The position numbers and the translations under genes are program-made. Below are positions 37,952 to 47,469 of a stretch of 64,000 nucleotides of DNA, one piece after another. The notes below the pieces were generated by a model. It was not told the DNA's origin. It did no database searches and saw nothing but the letters and a program-made list of their open reading frames with translations. The DNA is from Rickettsia helvetica (GTDB lineage: Bacteria > Pseudomonadota > Alphaproteobacteria > Rickettsiales > Rickettsiaceae). Each line of letters starts with the position of its first letter. The stretch's first letter is position 1. The stretch spans positions 124,001 to 188,000 of the forward strand of contig NZ_OZ018776.1 in the NCBI RefSeq assembly GCF_963970025.1, in the 5' to 3' direction.

Positions 37952-40900
37952 TTAGAAGTTTACACGGACTTTTAGAGTACCTTGATGTGCAGTATATTTA
38001 CTTGCAATCTGAGCATCGTAACCGATTCCGTATTCCATCTTAGCATCAGGTCTTATGCTTGCACTTAAACCTAAATTATAAGATGTTTTAGCAGTTCTGT
38101 CAGGCTGGCTGATGAACGGAGTAACTTGTCCGTCTAACACAGACTGAGTTTTAGATAATCTACCGTTTACTTTGTGAACCACAAAAGCGTGAGCTTCCGG
38201 ATATACCGCAAGATCAGTTATGTTCATAGTACCGCCAGCTACTTTAGCACCTACTATTAAATCAGTTCTATCGCTAAACTTGCTGTTAACTTGCTTGTTT
38301 GCAACTGTTGTACCGGTTTCTTTATAGTTTTCGTCAGAAGACTTTAAGTAGCTAAGTCCTGCCATTGGAGTTACTAACACACCTTGCATTGCATTGTAAT
38401 CATAACCGACCATTAAGTTACCGCCGAATGTCATGTTATCGTAATTACCGGCAGCAATTTGCTTGCTCATATTACCATTAGCATCGAAGAAGTAACGCTG
38501 ACTTTTGTTCTTCACTTGGTTTAAGCTAAATATTGCACTACCTTGAGCAAAGAAGTTCTTAACAAGCTGCTGGGCACCGTATAGAGAGAATGAGAAACCG
38601 TTAACGTCGGTTTTATCACCTTTCTTATAATCTTGGTGTTTTATATCAGTTTTAGTGATACCGACAGCAGCACCGATCATTAAGTTATCGTTAGCTAGCA
38701 TATCTAAACCGATTACGACACCGGTGGTTTTAGCTTTATAACCAGCTAAACCGCCTTTCTTACTTTGATGTGCATCAGTATAGAAAGGTTTTGCCCATAT
38801 ACCGTAAGCTACATTGTCAACAGCTTCATCACCTGCAGCAACCGCAGCCGGTACTGCTCCAGCTTCAGGCCCAGTCATTTCAGCAGTTTCAGGAGTACCT
38901 AAATATCTAAGCGCACTTAATCTGTTACCAAGTTGAGCTTGGATATCTTTAGCTATATCTAATTGTGCATTAGTTACGGCTGCACTTGTATCGGTAGTAA
39001 TAGTTCCGACAAAGTTAGCAGAATCAGCACTATTTTTAGCTAAAAGAAGATTATTATATGCTGCGGTATTAGTTGCATTTACAAATGTTGTAACGTTCTG
39101 ACCTACACCAGGTGCACCTCCAAACGGACCATTTGCGATATCATTAGTAACTACGTTTGCTGCATCGTTAGTACGGGTTACCACATAATCTTGATTAGCA
39201 GCACGTATTAAACCGTAATTTACGAAACGATTACTTCCGGTTACAGCAAAGTTAGGATCTCTTAAAGTACCGTTGAAACGAGCACCGCCTTCAATTAAGG
39301 TATAGTATTTTGTACCGCTGAAATTTGCACTGGCATTATCTTGTACGTTAATGGTTGTGGTTCCTATAGTTGTTACATTAACTTGAGCACCTTCCGCAAT
39401 AACGATATGACCTATATTACCGTTTGATACTGTTAACGTTGTGCTAAGAGAAGTATTACTTCCCCATGTTGAAGTACCGCTTTCAAATGTTAAGGTATTT
39501 GTTACAAGATTAATATTACCATTAATAGCAGTTGTGTCGCCACCTAAAATTATATTCGACCCAGCAACATTTAAGTTAACATTACCAAAATTGGTGGCTG
39601 TAGAATATATATTTCCTTGTAATTTTTCTAATGAACCGGCAGGACCCGTAAATTTTACAGAAGCTACAAGAGCATTAGAGCTACCGATATTACCTACAGC
39701 TGCACTACCTAAATAAGTTACAGTACCGTTATTAGCTTTAGCTGTAGCAACCATACTTGTAGCAGTAGAGTTTGTACCGTCAACAAAAATTACATTAGAG
39801 TTACCATTAGCACTTCCAAGGGTAATTTTACCGTCGAAATCTTTTCCGGCTATACCGCCTGTAGTAACAGTTAAACCGTCATTAATTGTTGCGTTGGTTG
39901 CAATAATACTACCTAAGTTGTTATAGTTTGTAGTAAACGTTACTTGTTTTAACTTTGGTGTACCGTTACCAATACCTAAACTGTAAATTGTACCAGGGGT
40001 ATTAGGAACACCGCCGCTAAGAGTCACAGTACCTTGATTATCGTTTACAGTACCGATACCTGCATATAATGTAGTAGCATTAACGATTATGCCGTTATCA
40101 CTTCCAAGACCTAGACCTATGATATTATCTTGATCACCGATTACTTGACCGTCAGCGATTACACTATCAATACCTGAAACAATCACTCTAGGAACATTAA
40201 AGTCACCTTCCGGACCATTACCTACTGTACTTTTAATTGTTAAAGGAATTGTGTTGCCTGCGTCGTTAAATGGAAGACCGCTAGGTAAGAATAAACTTGT
40301 ACCTAAACTTGCATCTGCAAAAGCAATTGTATCAGTCACCACACCAGGATTAGCTGCATTACCGGTTTGATTAATCACTACATTACCGGAACCAGACACT
40401 GTTATTTGCTTTAATGCATCAACAACCCCAGCTTGTTTTTGTACTGTTACGGTAATAAGATCAGCATTAACGAACTTTACTATACCGGTATTATCGGCAG
40501 ATGTGACAAAATCTGTAGTATAATTACCACCGATTTGTAAGGTAGAATTAGCTTCAATTGTAGTTTCACCGTTAAATATTGCGTTACCTAAGAAGTAAGC
40601 CGTAGTACCGTTATCTAATTCTACAGTATTAAACTTATTACCTTGCTGCCCACCGACTGTACCGCTTACTATATTTGTTCCACCGGCATTAAAGACGAAA
40701 GAACCTGTGTTAGCATCGGTAGTAGTAATATTAGTAGCATATAAATTTACACCTTTACCAACATTTAATAGAGTATCAGCATTAGCTCCTTTAGATCCAA
40801 AATTAATTTCAGAAAGTGGGTTTGCAGCACTACCTAAATTTGTACCGTCTGCAAGAGTTGTATTATTAGCTACAACAGGATTAAATGTTATTTTACCTTG

Positions 40901-42880
40901 ACCGGCAGCATTTGTAGTTTTTGTTATTAAATAAGTGTTGTGAGCGAATTGTACTGAACCGTTATTTCCAATAACTAACTCATTAATAGCAACATTACCG
41001 CTATTTAAAGCTGTTTTACTTGAACCAATCTTTAATTGACCAAGAGCCACATTTTGAGCTGGATTATTTATAATATCAACAATACCGATTTTACCTGCGA
41101 TAGTTAAAGTTTGATCATTTGTTAATGCACTTCCGTCAATTATACCTTGCTTATCGGTAGTTATAATATCAGAAGCAATTAATATAGGATCTGTAGTATT
41201 AGTTAAAGATAACGTCTCATTAGCTGCAAAATTAATACCGTTATTAGGAGCACTTTGAACCTTAACAGTGTTTCCGCCGTAAGATAAATCCTTACCGCCT
41301 AAATTAATATTTTTGATAGTTTTACCAAGATTACCACCAGCAGCAATATCAACACCTATACCGCCGTTAATAGTTGCATTACCGGTTAAAACGATTGTAC
41401 CATTACCATTTCCCTTTGTATTTATGATATCACCGGTTATGGTTGTACCTTCTTCTAAGGTGAGAGTATTATCTTGTATATCAGCTAAAGATATATTTTG
41501 AGCCTTAATTGAGCTACCTTGCTTTAAAGTGAAGTTTGTAGCAGCACCATTATCGTCATCTGCTAAATCAACAAGTTTTAAAGCGTTATTAGCACCGATA
41601 TTACCGTTAATAGCGTAATTTGTACCATGTAATTTTAATATACCGGTATTAGCTGTAGCAGTATTGACATTTTGAATAAAAAGAGCGTTTGTAGCATTTA
41701 TAGCTGCTTTATGTACTATTAAACTATCATCGGTTTCAAAATTAATTGTAGCTAAACTATTACCGTCAGCACCGATATTACCGGTAACTGTTACATCACC
41801 GCCATTAACACTGAAACCGCCTTGGTTATTAGTCCCGCTAGTATTAAGTATATTACCTGTTACAGCATGATCTTGTGTTGTAAATTTAATTAAGGAACCA
41901 GCACTAGTTAAATTAATAGCTTGAGCAGTAAAAGTACCGCCACCGCCATTGTTTCCACCTTGGAACGTTAACTCTCCAGCAACATTAACCGCAGCTATAG
42001 CATTATTAGCACCTATATCTGTACTAACCGCGGAATCACCTAAGAAATTTACCGTACCGTCATTAGCAGCTTTACCGTCAATAGATATATTATTCACTGC
42101 AGTAATACCGGTTATATTAACTCCATCTGCAACATTTAATATAGAACCGTTGTCCAAACTTACACTACCGGCTCCAACAGTACCATCAAACTTAGTATTT
42201 GCGTTCAAAGTAGCCTGTGCATTTCCAGTTAGGGTAAGACCCTGTATACCGTTATTATTACCGATTGTACCGTTAAATATAGCTATATTTCCGTTATCAA
42301 TATTAATTATACCTTTACCTGCAGCAGTACCATTAAAAGTAGCAGTATTACCGAAAATAGCTGTTTTAGTACCGTCTGCACCGTTAGCGGCAAGGCTAAC
42401 TTTGAATACAGCAGCAGCATCTACAAAATTAACAGGTCCGAGGTTAGTGTAAGTATTTACAGGAAAAGCTGCAACTCCAGGAGCACCATTTAAAGTTAAG
42501 GTATTTCCTGCAATATTAACTGTTAATAATTGACCTGCAGTACCGGAAACAGAACCAATAGCTATATCTGCACCGTTAACTGCAAAAACACCGTTTTGTA
42601 ACATGTTAATCGAACCGAAAAGTACTGTAGCATTACCACCGTTATCATTTCCTCCGGTAGCCGTAGCAGTGCAAGGACCGCCTGCTTGTACAACATAAGT
42701 TAAAGAATCACCTGTTACTATCCCAGGAATACCAACAACATCTAGATTAACGTTTGCGTTAATATCGCGATTAGCAGCACCCATAGCTGAGCCTGCAAAG
42801 CCGGCTACTATGGTAGCTGTGGAAGCAGTTACCAATCCTGCAGAAATTAATTTTTTTAGAAAATTTGGTTTTTGAGCCAT
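37952..42880 (-). CDS. ompB: Outer membrane protein B, surface autotransporter (Sca5)
   Basis: The major surface protein of Rickettsia, 1642 residues. It has an N-terminal signal peptide (residues 1-34, ending GFAGSAMGA) and a passenger domain of about 1300 residues. The passenger is rich in Asn, Gly and Thr, with irregular beta-helix-type repeats (NINLVTNTLTFESGTSTWG and many others). A C-terminal translocator barrel of about 280 residues starts near AYGIWAKPFY and ends in RVNF with terminal phenylalanine. In known OmpB the passenger is cleaved and stays on the surface, where it binds host Ku70 and aids entry. AGGAAAA precedes the ATG. Both the frame and the terminator are intact, in contrast to neighbouring decay. 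Confidence 0.97.
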   Translation of the reverse strand: MAQKPNFLKKLISAGLVTASTATIVAGFAGSAMGAANRDINANVNLDVVGIPGIVTGDSLTYVVQAGGPCTATATGGNDNGGNATVLFGSINMLQNGVFAVNGADIAIGSVSGTAGQLLTVNIAGNTLTLNGAPGVAAFPVNTYTNLGPVNFVDAAAVFKVSLAANGADGTKTAIFGNTATFNGTAAGKGIINIDNGNIAIFNGTIGNNNGIQGLTLTGNAQATLNANTKFDGTVGAGSVSLDNGSILNVADGVNITGITAVNNISIDGKAANDGTVNFLGDSAVSTDIGANNAIAAVNVAGELTFQGGNNGGGGTFTAQAINLTSAGSLIKFTTQDHAVTGNILNTSGTNNQGGFSVNGGDVTVTGNIGADGNSLATINFETDDSLIVHKAAINATNALFIQNVNTATANTGILKLHGTNYAINGNIGANNALKLVDLADDDNGAATNFTLKQGSSIKAQNISLADIQDNTLTLEEGTTITGDIINTKGNGNGTIVLTGNATINGGIGVDIAAGGNLGKTIKNINLGGKDLSYGGNTVKVQSAPNNGINFAANETLSLTNTTDPILIASDIITTDKQGIIDGSALTNDQTLTIAGKIGIVDIINNPAQNVALGQLKIGSSKTALNSGNVAINELVIGNNGSVQFAHNTYLITKTTNAAGQGKITFNPVVANNTTLADGTNLGSAANPLSEINFGSKGANADTLLNVGKGVNLYATNITTTDANTGSFVFNAGGTNIVSGTVGGQQGNKFNTVELDNGTTAYFLGNAIFNGETTIEANSTLQIGGNYTTDFVTSADNTGIVKFVNADLITVTVQKQAGVVDALKQITVSGSGNVVINQTGNAANPGVVTDTIAFADASLGTSLFLPSGLPFNDAGNTIPLTIKSTVGNGPEGDFNVPRVIVSGIDSVIADGQVIGDQDNIIGLGLGSDNGIIVNATTLYAGIGTVNDNQGTVTLSGGVPNTPGTIYSLGIGNGTPKLKQVTFTTNYNNLGSIIATNATINDGLTVTTGGIAGKDFDGKITLGSANGNSNVIFVDGTNSTATSMVATAKANNGTVTYLGSAAVGNIGSSNALVASVKFTGPAGSLEKLQGNIYSTATNFGNVNLNVAGSNIILGGDTTAINGNINLVTNTLTFESGTSTWGSNTSLSTTLTVSNGNIGHIVIAEGAQVNVTTIGTTTINVQDNASANFSGTKYYTLIEGGARFNGTLRDPNFAVTGSNRFVNYGLIRAANQDYVVTRTNDAANVVTNDIANGPFGGAPGVGQNVTTFVNATNTAAYNNLLLAKNSADSANFVGTITTDTSAAVTNAQLDIAKDIQAQLGNRLSALRYLGTPETAEMTGPEAGAVPAAVAAGDEAVDNVAYGIWAKPFYTDAHQSKKGGLAGYKAKTTGVVIGLDMLANDNLMIGAAVGITKTDIKHQDYKKGDKTDVNGFSFSLYGAQQLVKNFFAQGSAIFSLNQVKNKSQRYFFDANGNMSKQIAAGNYDNMTFGGNLMVGYDYNAMQGVLVTPMAGLSYLKSSDENYKETGTTVANKQVNSKFSDRTDLIVGAKVAGGTMNITDLAVYPEAHAFVVHKVNGRLSKTQSVLDGQVTPFISQPDRTAKTSYNLGLSASIRPDAKMEYGIGYDAQIASKYTAHQGTLKVRVNF

Positions 42881-43015
42881 ATTTTTTTCCTATATTTAAG
42901 TTAAAAATTTAGTACCTAGTATTATACAATATAACCGGCTACAGGCAAAAATTACCCGCACCGAACAAGAAAATAACCTAATATTTTGTTTCAATAGTTT
43001 CTAAACTATGGGCTG

Positions 43016-43044
43016 AGCATACTATATATTGTATATAATTACAA
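43016..43044 (-). promoter_or_regulatory. Candidate ompB promoter
   Basis: On the minus strand TTGTAA (43044-43039) and TATGCT (43021-43016) are separated by 17 bases, a sigma-70-like arrangement about 135 bases before the ompB ATG. The region is AT-rich, so chance matches are likely. Confidence 0.35.
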
Positions 43045-43100
43045 GCATCGCCATAGTTTTTTTATAAAGTTTTAATAAATGTTATATTTTTATCACAATT

Positions 43101-43283
43101 ATGTCATTCCGTGGTCTCGGGGTTGTCATTGCGAGGAAATTGCATAGCAATTGACGAAGCAATCCAGTAAAAAATTCTGTAAATTAGCATTTTTTATTAT
43201 TTTTATGGATTGCCACGCTCCTTGCAGTCGCTTGCAATGACGGGTTGGGTATCCACATTGGCAATGCTTGCTCGCAATGACGA
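43101..43283. repeat. Dispersed palindromic repeat upstream of ompB
   Basis: A TGTCATTGCGAGGAAATTGC and CGCTTGCAATGACGGG pair with AAGCAATCCAG and GGATTGCCACGC inside. TCATTCCGTGG and CTCGCAATGACGAG flanks surround it. The element runs into the SpoT-like gene's 3' end, close to its stop. Confidence 0.82.
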
Positions 43284-43288
43284 GAAAA

Positions 43289-43894
43289 CTACTCTTCGTT
43301 AAATATTAGCACTTCAGCAGTATTTTCCCATTTTAGCATTTCGTCGTATTTAGTATCCCAAATACGCATAATTTCTTTTTCATATTCTACAATTTGCTCT
43401 TCTAATCCTTCAAATTGTTTCACCATTTGACATGCTTTAGAAAGTATCATGTCATTAGTAACGTCAAAAACTTTTTTCAAATGACGGTCTTGTTCTGCTT
43501 TGTAATTTAAATGAGCTGCTCTACCAAGCTCGGCATCTTTATGCATATCTTCACTTCTTATCTGTATTTCAAAATTACGTTTAGAGTGTAAAAGCTGCAT
43601 TATATTATGAAGAGACTGATAGCCGTTGCTTTTTGGTCTATTGATATAATCTTTGGTGTATAACCAATCTAAATGCGGAGAACTCTTAACTACGTCCAAA
43701 GCATTATAGCATAGAGCTTTAGATTTAACTATAATCCTACATGCAATTAAGTCTTTCAATGCATCAATCGGCACTTCTTTCCTTTGCATCTTTTTTAAAA
43801 CAGAATAAGGTTCTTTAAGACGCAGATATATCTCATTTGCTATATCTGCTTTATTTAAATCTTCTTTAAGCAGATTAGTAATATCATACATCAA
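43289..43894 (-). CDS. RelA/SpoT synthetase-domain protein, stand-alone fragment
   Basis: A 201-residue frame covering the (p)ppGpp synthetase fold. It shows YSVLKKMQRK, ACRIIVKS, DYINRPKSNGYQSLHNI, and FEIQIRSEDMHKDAELGRAA with the catalytic glutamate region. The usual AAHWNYK reads AAHLNYK, and the GRxK motif near the start is altered (YLRLKEPYS), so activity is doubtful. Rickettsia is known to carry several split spoT genes; the hydrolase half is at 56320-57101 on the other strand. AGGAGGGGATTTG precedes the ATG, a strong ribosome-binding site, which argues that it is translated. Confidence 0.83.
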   Translation of the reverse strand: MMYDITNLLKEDLNKADIANEIYLRLKEPYSVLKKMQRKEVPIDALKDLIACRIIVKSKALCYNALDVVKSSPHLDWLYTKDYINRPKSNGYQSLHNIMQLLHSKRNFEIQIRSEDMHKDAELGRAAHLNYKAEQDRHLKKVFDVTNDMILSKACQMVKQFEGLEEQIVEYEKEIMRIWDTKYDEMLKWENTAEVLIFNEE

Positions 43895-44159
43895 ATCCCC
43901 TCCTACTACCTAAAATTCTATATATCTCTATTCTTAGTAAATATTACCTATAGCTTTTAGAACTTAAATCCACAAAACTGTTCATTGAATACTATTCAAG
44001 TGATTTATAAAATAAATTCTTTAACTAAAAATTAAAAAACAGATTAATAGTAAAAATAACTTTTTTCAATATAATTGTTTAATTAATTTTAACTTAGATT
44101 AATTGAATAAGTTCCTTAATAGCCATTTTACAGCTAAATACCTGCCGTTGTGCAGTTCC

Positions 44160-44221
44160 GTTGTCATCCCGTGACTTGATCACGGGATCTTGCATCACAG
44201 ACTATGTCCGCGGTATGACAT
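44160..44221. repeat. Dispersed TCATCCCGTGACTTGATC-type palindrome
   Basis: TTGTCATCCCGTGACTTGAT and GATCACGGGATC inner pair, with an eroded right arm (CGCGGTATGACATT). It lies between the SpoT-like gene and nagZ. Confidence 0.78.
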
Positions 44222-44237
44222 TAAATGAATAATAGCA

Positions 44238-45182
44238 TTAAGCAATAAATAAGTCAGAAAATTTATCTATAGAACCTTCCAAAACACTACCTAAAACTTC
44301 AGACATTTTATTAAATTCTCCGGTACATTCAAGTACTATATCTACGCCTGCATCTAAAACTCCTTTAGTAATATCTTTCATATTACCGCTTAAAGCTTTC
44401 ATATCTATTGCATCGGCAATAATAAGCCCTTTAAAACCAATATTACTTTTAATATAATCAATAACTATTTTAGATAGAGTCGCGGGGTTGTTTGGATCAA
44501 GAGCTTTGTAAATTATATGTGCCGTCATAGCGAGCTTAATATTATCGTGCTTCGCTAACTCTTTAAATACTTTAAAATCTGTTTTTTCTAACTCTTCTAT
44601 ACTAGCATCGACAATCGGTAATTTTTTATGGCTATCCACCGTAGCTCTACCATGACCAGGAATATGCTTGATGCAAGCCCTGACTTTCTCTTCTTGTAAT
44701 CCGTCTATAGCAGCTAAACATAAAGGTACGACTACTTCCGGCTCTGAGCCAAAACTTCTATCTCCGACTATCTTGTCTGCTCCTTCATGGATCAAATCCG
44801 CTACCGGTGCAAAATCTAAATTAATTCCTACTTCTCTCAGCTCTTTGCCTATATTGCTATAGTTTTGTTTGCACTCTTGCACATCAACAAAAGTTTGAGC
44901 AGCCGGAGCGTCATAAAAAGTCGGTGCTATGAACCTTTTTACCCTACCGCCCTCTTGATCTATAGAGATGATAGTATTTTCCCCTAATACTTCTTTTATA
45001 TCTGCAATAAGCTTAATAAGGGCTTCTTTATCCTGCTCACCGTTATCATTCTTTCTAATATTACGACGGAATAAAATTACACCTAAAGGATTATGCTCTT
45101 CAAATAATTCTCTTTCGGCATCGGTTAATTCAGGACCTGATATACCTATAATTACCGGCTTTACCATTTGTCTTATTGTCAT
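44238..45182 (-). CDS. nagZ: Beta-N-acetylhexosaminidase
   Basis: A cytoplasmic glycoside hydrolase family 3 enzyme that removes GlcNAc from cell-wall turnover products. Motifs include IISIDQEGGRVKR, the catalytic loop KHIPGHGRATVDSHKKLP (His/Asp pair), LAMTAHIIYKALD and IIADAIDMKAL. I choose the start at 45182 (MTIRQMVKPVIIGISG, 314 residues) because GGAG lies just upstream. An ATG 39 bases further out lacks a ribosome-binding site. Confidence 0.92.
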   Translation of the reverse strand: MTIRQMVKPVIIGISGPELTDAERELFEEHNPLGVILFRRNIRKNDNGEQDKEALIKLIADIKEVLGENTIISIDQEGGRVKRFIAPTFYDAPAAQTFVDVQECKQNYSNIGKELREVGINLDFAPVADLIHEGADKIVGDRSFGSEPEVVVPLCLAAIDGLQEEKVRACIKHIPGHGRATVDSHKKLPIVDASIEELEKTDFKVFKELAKHDNIKLAMTAHIIYKALDPNNPATLSKIVIDYIKSNIGFKGLIIADAIDMKALSGNMKDITKGVLDAGVDIVLECTGEFNKMSEVLGSVLEGSIDKFSDLFIA

Positions 45183-45235
45183 AATATGCTCCTTTCTTTT
45201 CTTTAAAACGTGATATGACAAGTACTATACGCAAG

Positions 45236-45520
45236 TCATCGAAGCATCGGCAAGAATTTTTTTATTTGAAGAGATAAATTATGGAAGTTGGTAAGTAATA
45301 CATCGATTCTAGCGGTAGGAAGAGATGTAATATCTTTATTTAAAGATTTTTGAAGTAGATCAATATCATTAGCAGTATAATATTTTCTATTATTTATTTT
45401 ATAATTAGATAAATCAGGGATTTTTGTCTCTAGATATCTTAATTGATGTAAAGTAATATTTAAATGCTTAATCACTTCACTAGCAGAATAATATTTTTTT
45501 GTTAATTTATTGCTTGTCAT
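45236..45520 (-). CDS. MerR-type HTH protein
   Basis: A 94-residue protein with a MerR-like winged helix: YYSASEVIKHLNITLHQLRY, then LETKIPDLSNYKINNRKYYT and NDIDLLQKSL. The helical C-terminal tail is short, without an effector domain. Its ATG (45518-45520) lies inside the end of the IHF-like gene. The ihfA-merR arrangement is common in alphaproteobacteria, so the two were probably one operon. Confidence 0.8.
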   Translation of the reverse strand: MTSNKLTKKYYSASEVIKHLNITLHQLRYLETKIPDLSNYKINNRKYYTANDIDLLQKSLNKDITSLPTARIDVLLTNFHNLSLQIKKFLPMLR

Positions 45521-45796
45521 ATTCGTTAATTAAAGCTTTTAATTTAGAAGAAGGGACAAAACATAAATTCTTTTTTGATTCTATAATTATCGGTGATTTA
45601 GTATGAAAATTTATTCCGGGACGTGGATTTTTTTGTTTAACCTCAAAGCTACCGAAATTCTTTAAAGTTAATTTTTGTTTCTTTGCTATTTCTAAAACGT
45701 TAGAAAAACCATATTAACTGTTTCTTCACATAAATTATTTGAAAAACCCAATTTGGAGCTTAACATAGCTGCAATTTTTTCTTTGGTAATAGTCAT
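45507..45796 (-). pseudogene. HU/IHF-family DNA-binding protein, frameshifted
   Basis: Starts MTITKEKIAAMLSSKLGFSN at 45796, then loses frame near 45715 after EETVN. It resumes NVLEIAKKQKLTLKNFGSFE and KNPRPGINFHTKSPIII, ending ALINEYDKQ at 45507. The DNA-intercalating arm with its conserved proline (NPRPG) is present. The frameshift lies in the dimerisation helix, so no full protein forms unless the frame is restored. Confidence 0.85.
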
Positions 45797-45824
45797 AAAT
45801 AATACCGATTTTTTAATGGTATAT

Positions 45825-45895
45825 TATCATACCGTGGCTTGACCACGATTACAGTTTGTATTCTGAGATCCCGCGATCAAGTCGCGGGATGACAA
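45825..45895. repeat. Dispersed GATCCCGCGATC-type palindrome
   Basis: ATACCGTGGCTTGACCACG and AGATCCCGCGATCAAGTCGC, then GGGATGACAAGC. A hybrid of the two related arm types seen elsewhere (62.3 kb, 63.2 kb). Confidence 0.78.
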
Positions 45896-45906
45896 GCTAA
45901 ATAAAA

Positions 45907-46374
45907 TTACGAATTTGCTTTTTCTTTATCGTTATTATATTCATTAATATTTTTATTTAGCTCTTCTAATTTATCAACAAGGTGCTGATGTATTTTTTCT
46001 TGCTTCTTGCTTCCCGCTTTTTTATAATCTTCCATCTTTACTTTTATATCATCTATAGACTTTTGCAGTTCTTCACTTTTTTTATCTTTCTGATCTTTCA
46101 TGTTTTCTTTTATCTCTGTAATACTTTGTGCTATCTGATCATAAGTATTGCTTAAGGTCTGATTAAATTTATCAGTTCCCATTTGGGCTAGGTTTGTTAA
46201 ATTGTCTTTTAATTCCTGTAAGTTTTCGGTAATTGTTTTTGTACTGCTTGTAGCTACTTCTTCAGTTTACACTTCATTTGCTTTTGTTTCGTCCTTGGTA
46301 GGCGAATCTGCAAAAATGCTAGGCGTTAATAATAAAGTAGCGGTAGCACCTAATGTTATTAAAAATTTTTTCAT
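45907..46374 (-). pseudogene. Secreted coiled-coil protein, interrupted by one in-frame stop
   Basis: Starts MKKFLITLGATATLLLTPSI (signal peptide, cleaved after about IFA) at 46374 with a GGAG ribosome-binding site. A TAA at 46267-46269 interrupts the frame after KANEV, which then continues TEEVATSSTKTITENLQELK. A lysine/glutamate-rich coiled coil (EIKENMKDQKDKKSEELQKS) runs to 45907. A read-through protein would be 155 residues. The stop is the only lesion. I do not recognise the family. Confidence 0.72.
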
Positions 46375-46387
46375 TATATTCTCCTAA

Positions 46388-46715
46388 TTAATTTTTGTGT
46401 TTATTATTATACTGTTCAACTTTCTTACTTAAATCATCAAGTTTTTTCACAAGAGTTTGTCTATATTCTTCTACTTATATCATCTTTAATTTTCTGATAA
46501 TCCTGCAACCCTTGCGTTAAATTTTTATATTGCTCTTTTATAGTTTCTAAAGAATGATCTTTACTATCCTTAGCATATTTCTCTAAATCATTAATTTTGA
46601 CAGATAATTTATCCGCCACTTCATGACATTTTTTATTAAAATTGGCAGTAATAATTTTAGCAGAACCTTTAAGATTATTATGTAATTCTTCAAGTGCTTC
46701 CCCTATAGTTCTCAT
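46388..46715 (-). pseudogene. Small coiled-coil protein, frameshifted
   Basis: MRTIGEALEELHNNLKGSAK to YQKIKDDISRR is one helical frame. A shift near 46475 leads to EEYRQTLVKKLDDLSKKVEQ and YNNKHKN, ending at 46388. The two parts make one coiled-coil protein of about 108 residues. It lies 13 bases upstream of the secreted coiled-coil gene on the same strand, so they form a likely two-gene operon with both members disrupted. Confidence 0.65.
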
Positions 46716-46859
46716 AAAACCTCTTTTTGAAAATAGTTAATAAAAATTAAACTTAGGTATTATATATCAGAATCATAAATATATATAACTTTAAAAAACA
46801 ATTTTAAAAAATACATATTTAATATATAGTTATTTGTATCAAATAAATTTGAGGATGTT

Positions 46860-47330
46860 ATGACATTAGAAGTAGGAAAAAAAGCTCCTGATTTATCTTT
46901 ACACATAGGTAAAGATAAAGTAATTAAACTATCGGATTTAAAAGGAAAATTCGTAGTATTATATTTTTATCCGAAAGATGATACACCTGGATGTACTATT
47001 GAAGCACAAGATTTTAACAAGCTAAAACCGGAATTTGATAAACTTAATACGGTAATTATCGGAGTATCCAAAGATAAGCTTGACTCTCATGATAAATTTA
47101 AAGAAAAATATAGTTTAGGATTTGATTTAGCCTCTGATGCAAATTCAAATTTATGTGAACAATTAGGGGTATGGATAGAAAAATCAATGTTCGGTAAAAA
47201 ATATATGGGCATTGATAGAGCTACATTTTTACTTGATAAAGAAGGCGTTGTTAAGCATATTTGGCGATCGGTAAATGCTAAAAATCACGCTCAAGAAGTA
47301 CTTGAAAAATTAAGGAATATGTTTTCTTAA
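46860..47330 (+). CDS. bcp: Thioredoxin-dependent peroxiredoxin, Bcp type
   Basis: Reduces peroxides using thioredoxin. The 156-residue protein has the peroxidatic cysteine at residue 45 in PKDDTPGCTIEAQDF. The helix position where E. coli Bcp has its resolving cysteine (residue 50) is aspartate, so it may be a 1-Cys form or use the cysteine in NLCEQLG. GAGGATGTT precedes the ATG. Confidence 0.93.
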   Translation: MTLEVGKKAPDLSLHIGKDKVIKLSDLKGKFVVLYFYPKDDTPGCTIEAQDFNKLKPEFDKLNTVIIGVSKDKLDSHDKFKEKYSLGFDLASDANSNLCEQLGVWIEKSMFGKKYMGIDRATFLLDKEGVVKHIWRSVNAKNHAQEVLEKLRNMFS

Positions 47331-47344
47331 TTATTGTTACGTGG

Positions 47345-47466
47345 TTCAGTTTTTTTCGTCATTGCGAGGAAAAATTAAAAATTTTGACGAAGCAATCCAG
47401 TAAAAAATGCTAAAAATTAGCATTTTTTACTGGATTGCCACGCTCCTTGCGGTCGCTCGCAATGAC
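47345..47466. repeat. Dispersed TCATTGCGAG-type palindrome between bcp and lpxL
   Basis: A near-perfect long hairpin: TCGTCATTGCGAGGAAAAAT and GGTCGCTCGCAATGACG arms, with AAGCAATCCAGTAAAAAATG and CATTTTTTACTGGATTGCCA inner arms. It lies between convergent genes and could end both transcripts. Confidence 0.88.
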
Positions 47467-47469
47467 GTT

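Noticed and set aside
39441..42452. Several long open frames antisense to ompB
   Set aside because: They are low-complexity Pro/Val/Leu-rich mirrors of the repetitive OmpB passenger, with no ribosome-binding sites or recognisable domains.
45182..45221. Longer nagZ N-terminus
   Set aside because: The extra 13 residues are not family-like, and a clear GGAG lies before the internal ATG at 45182.
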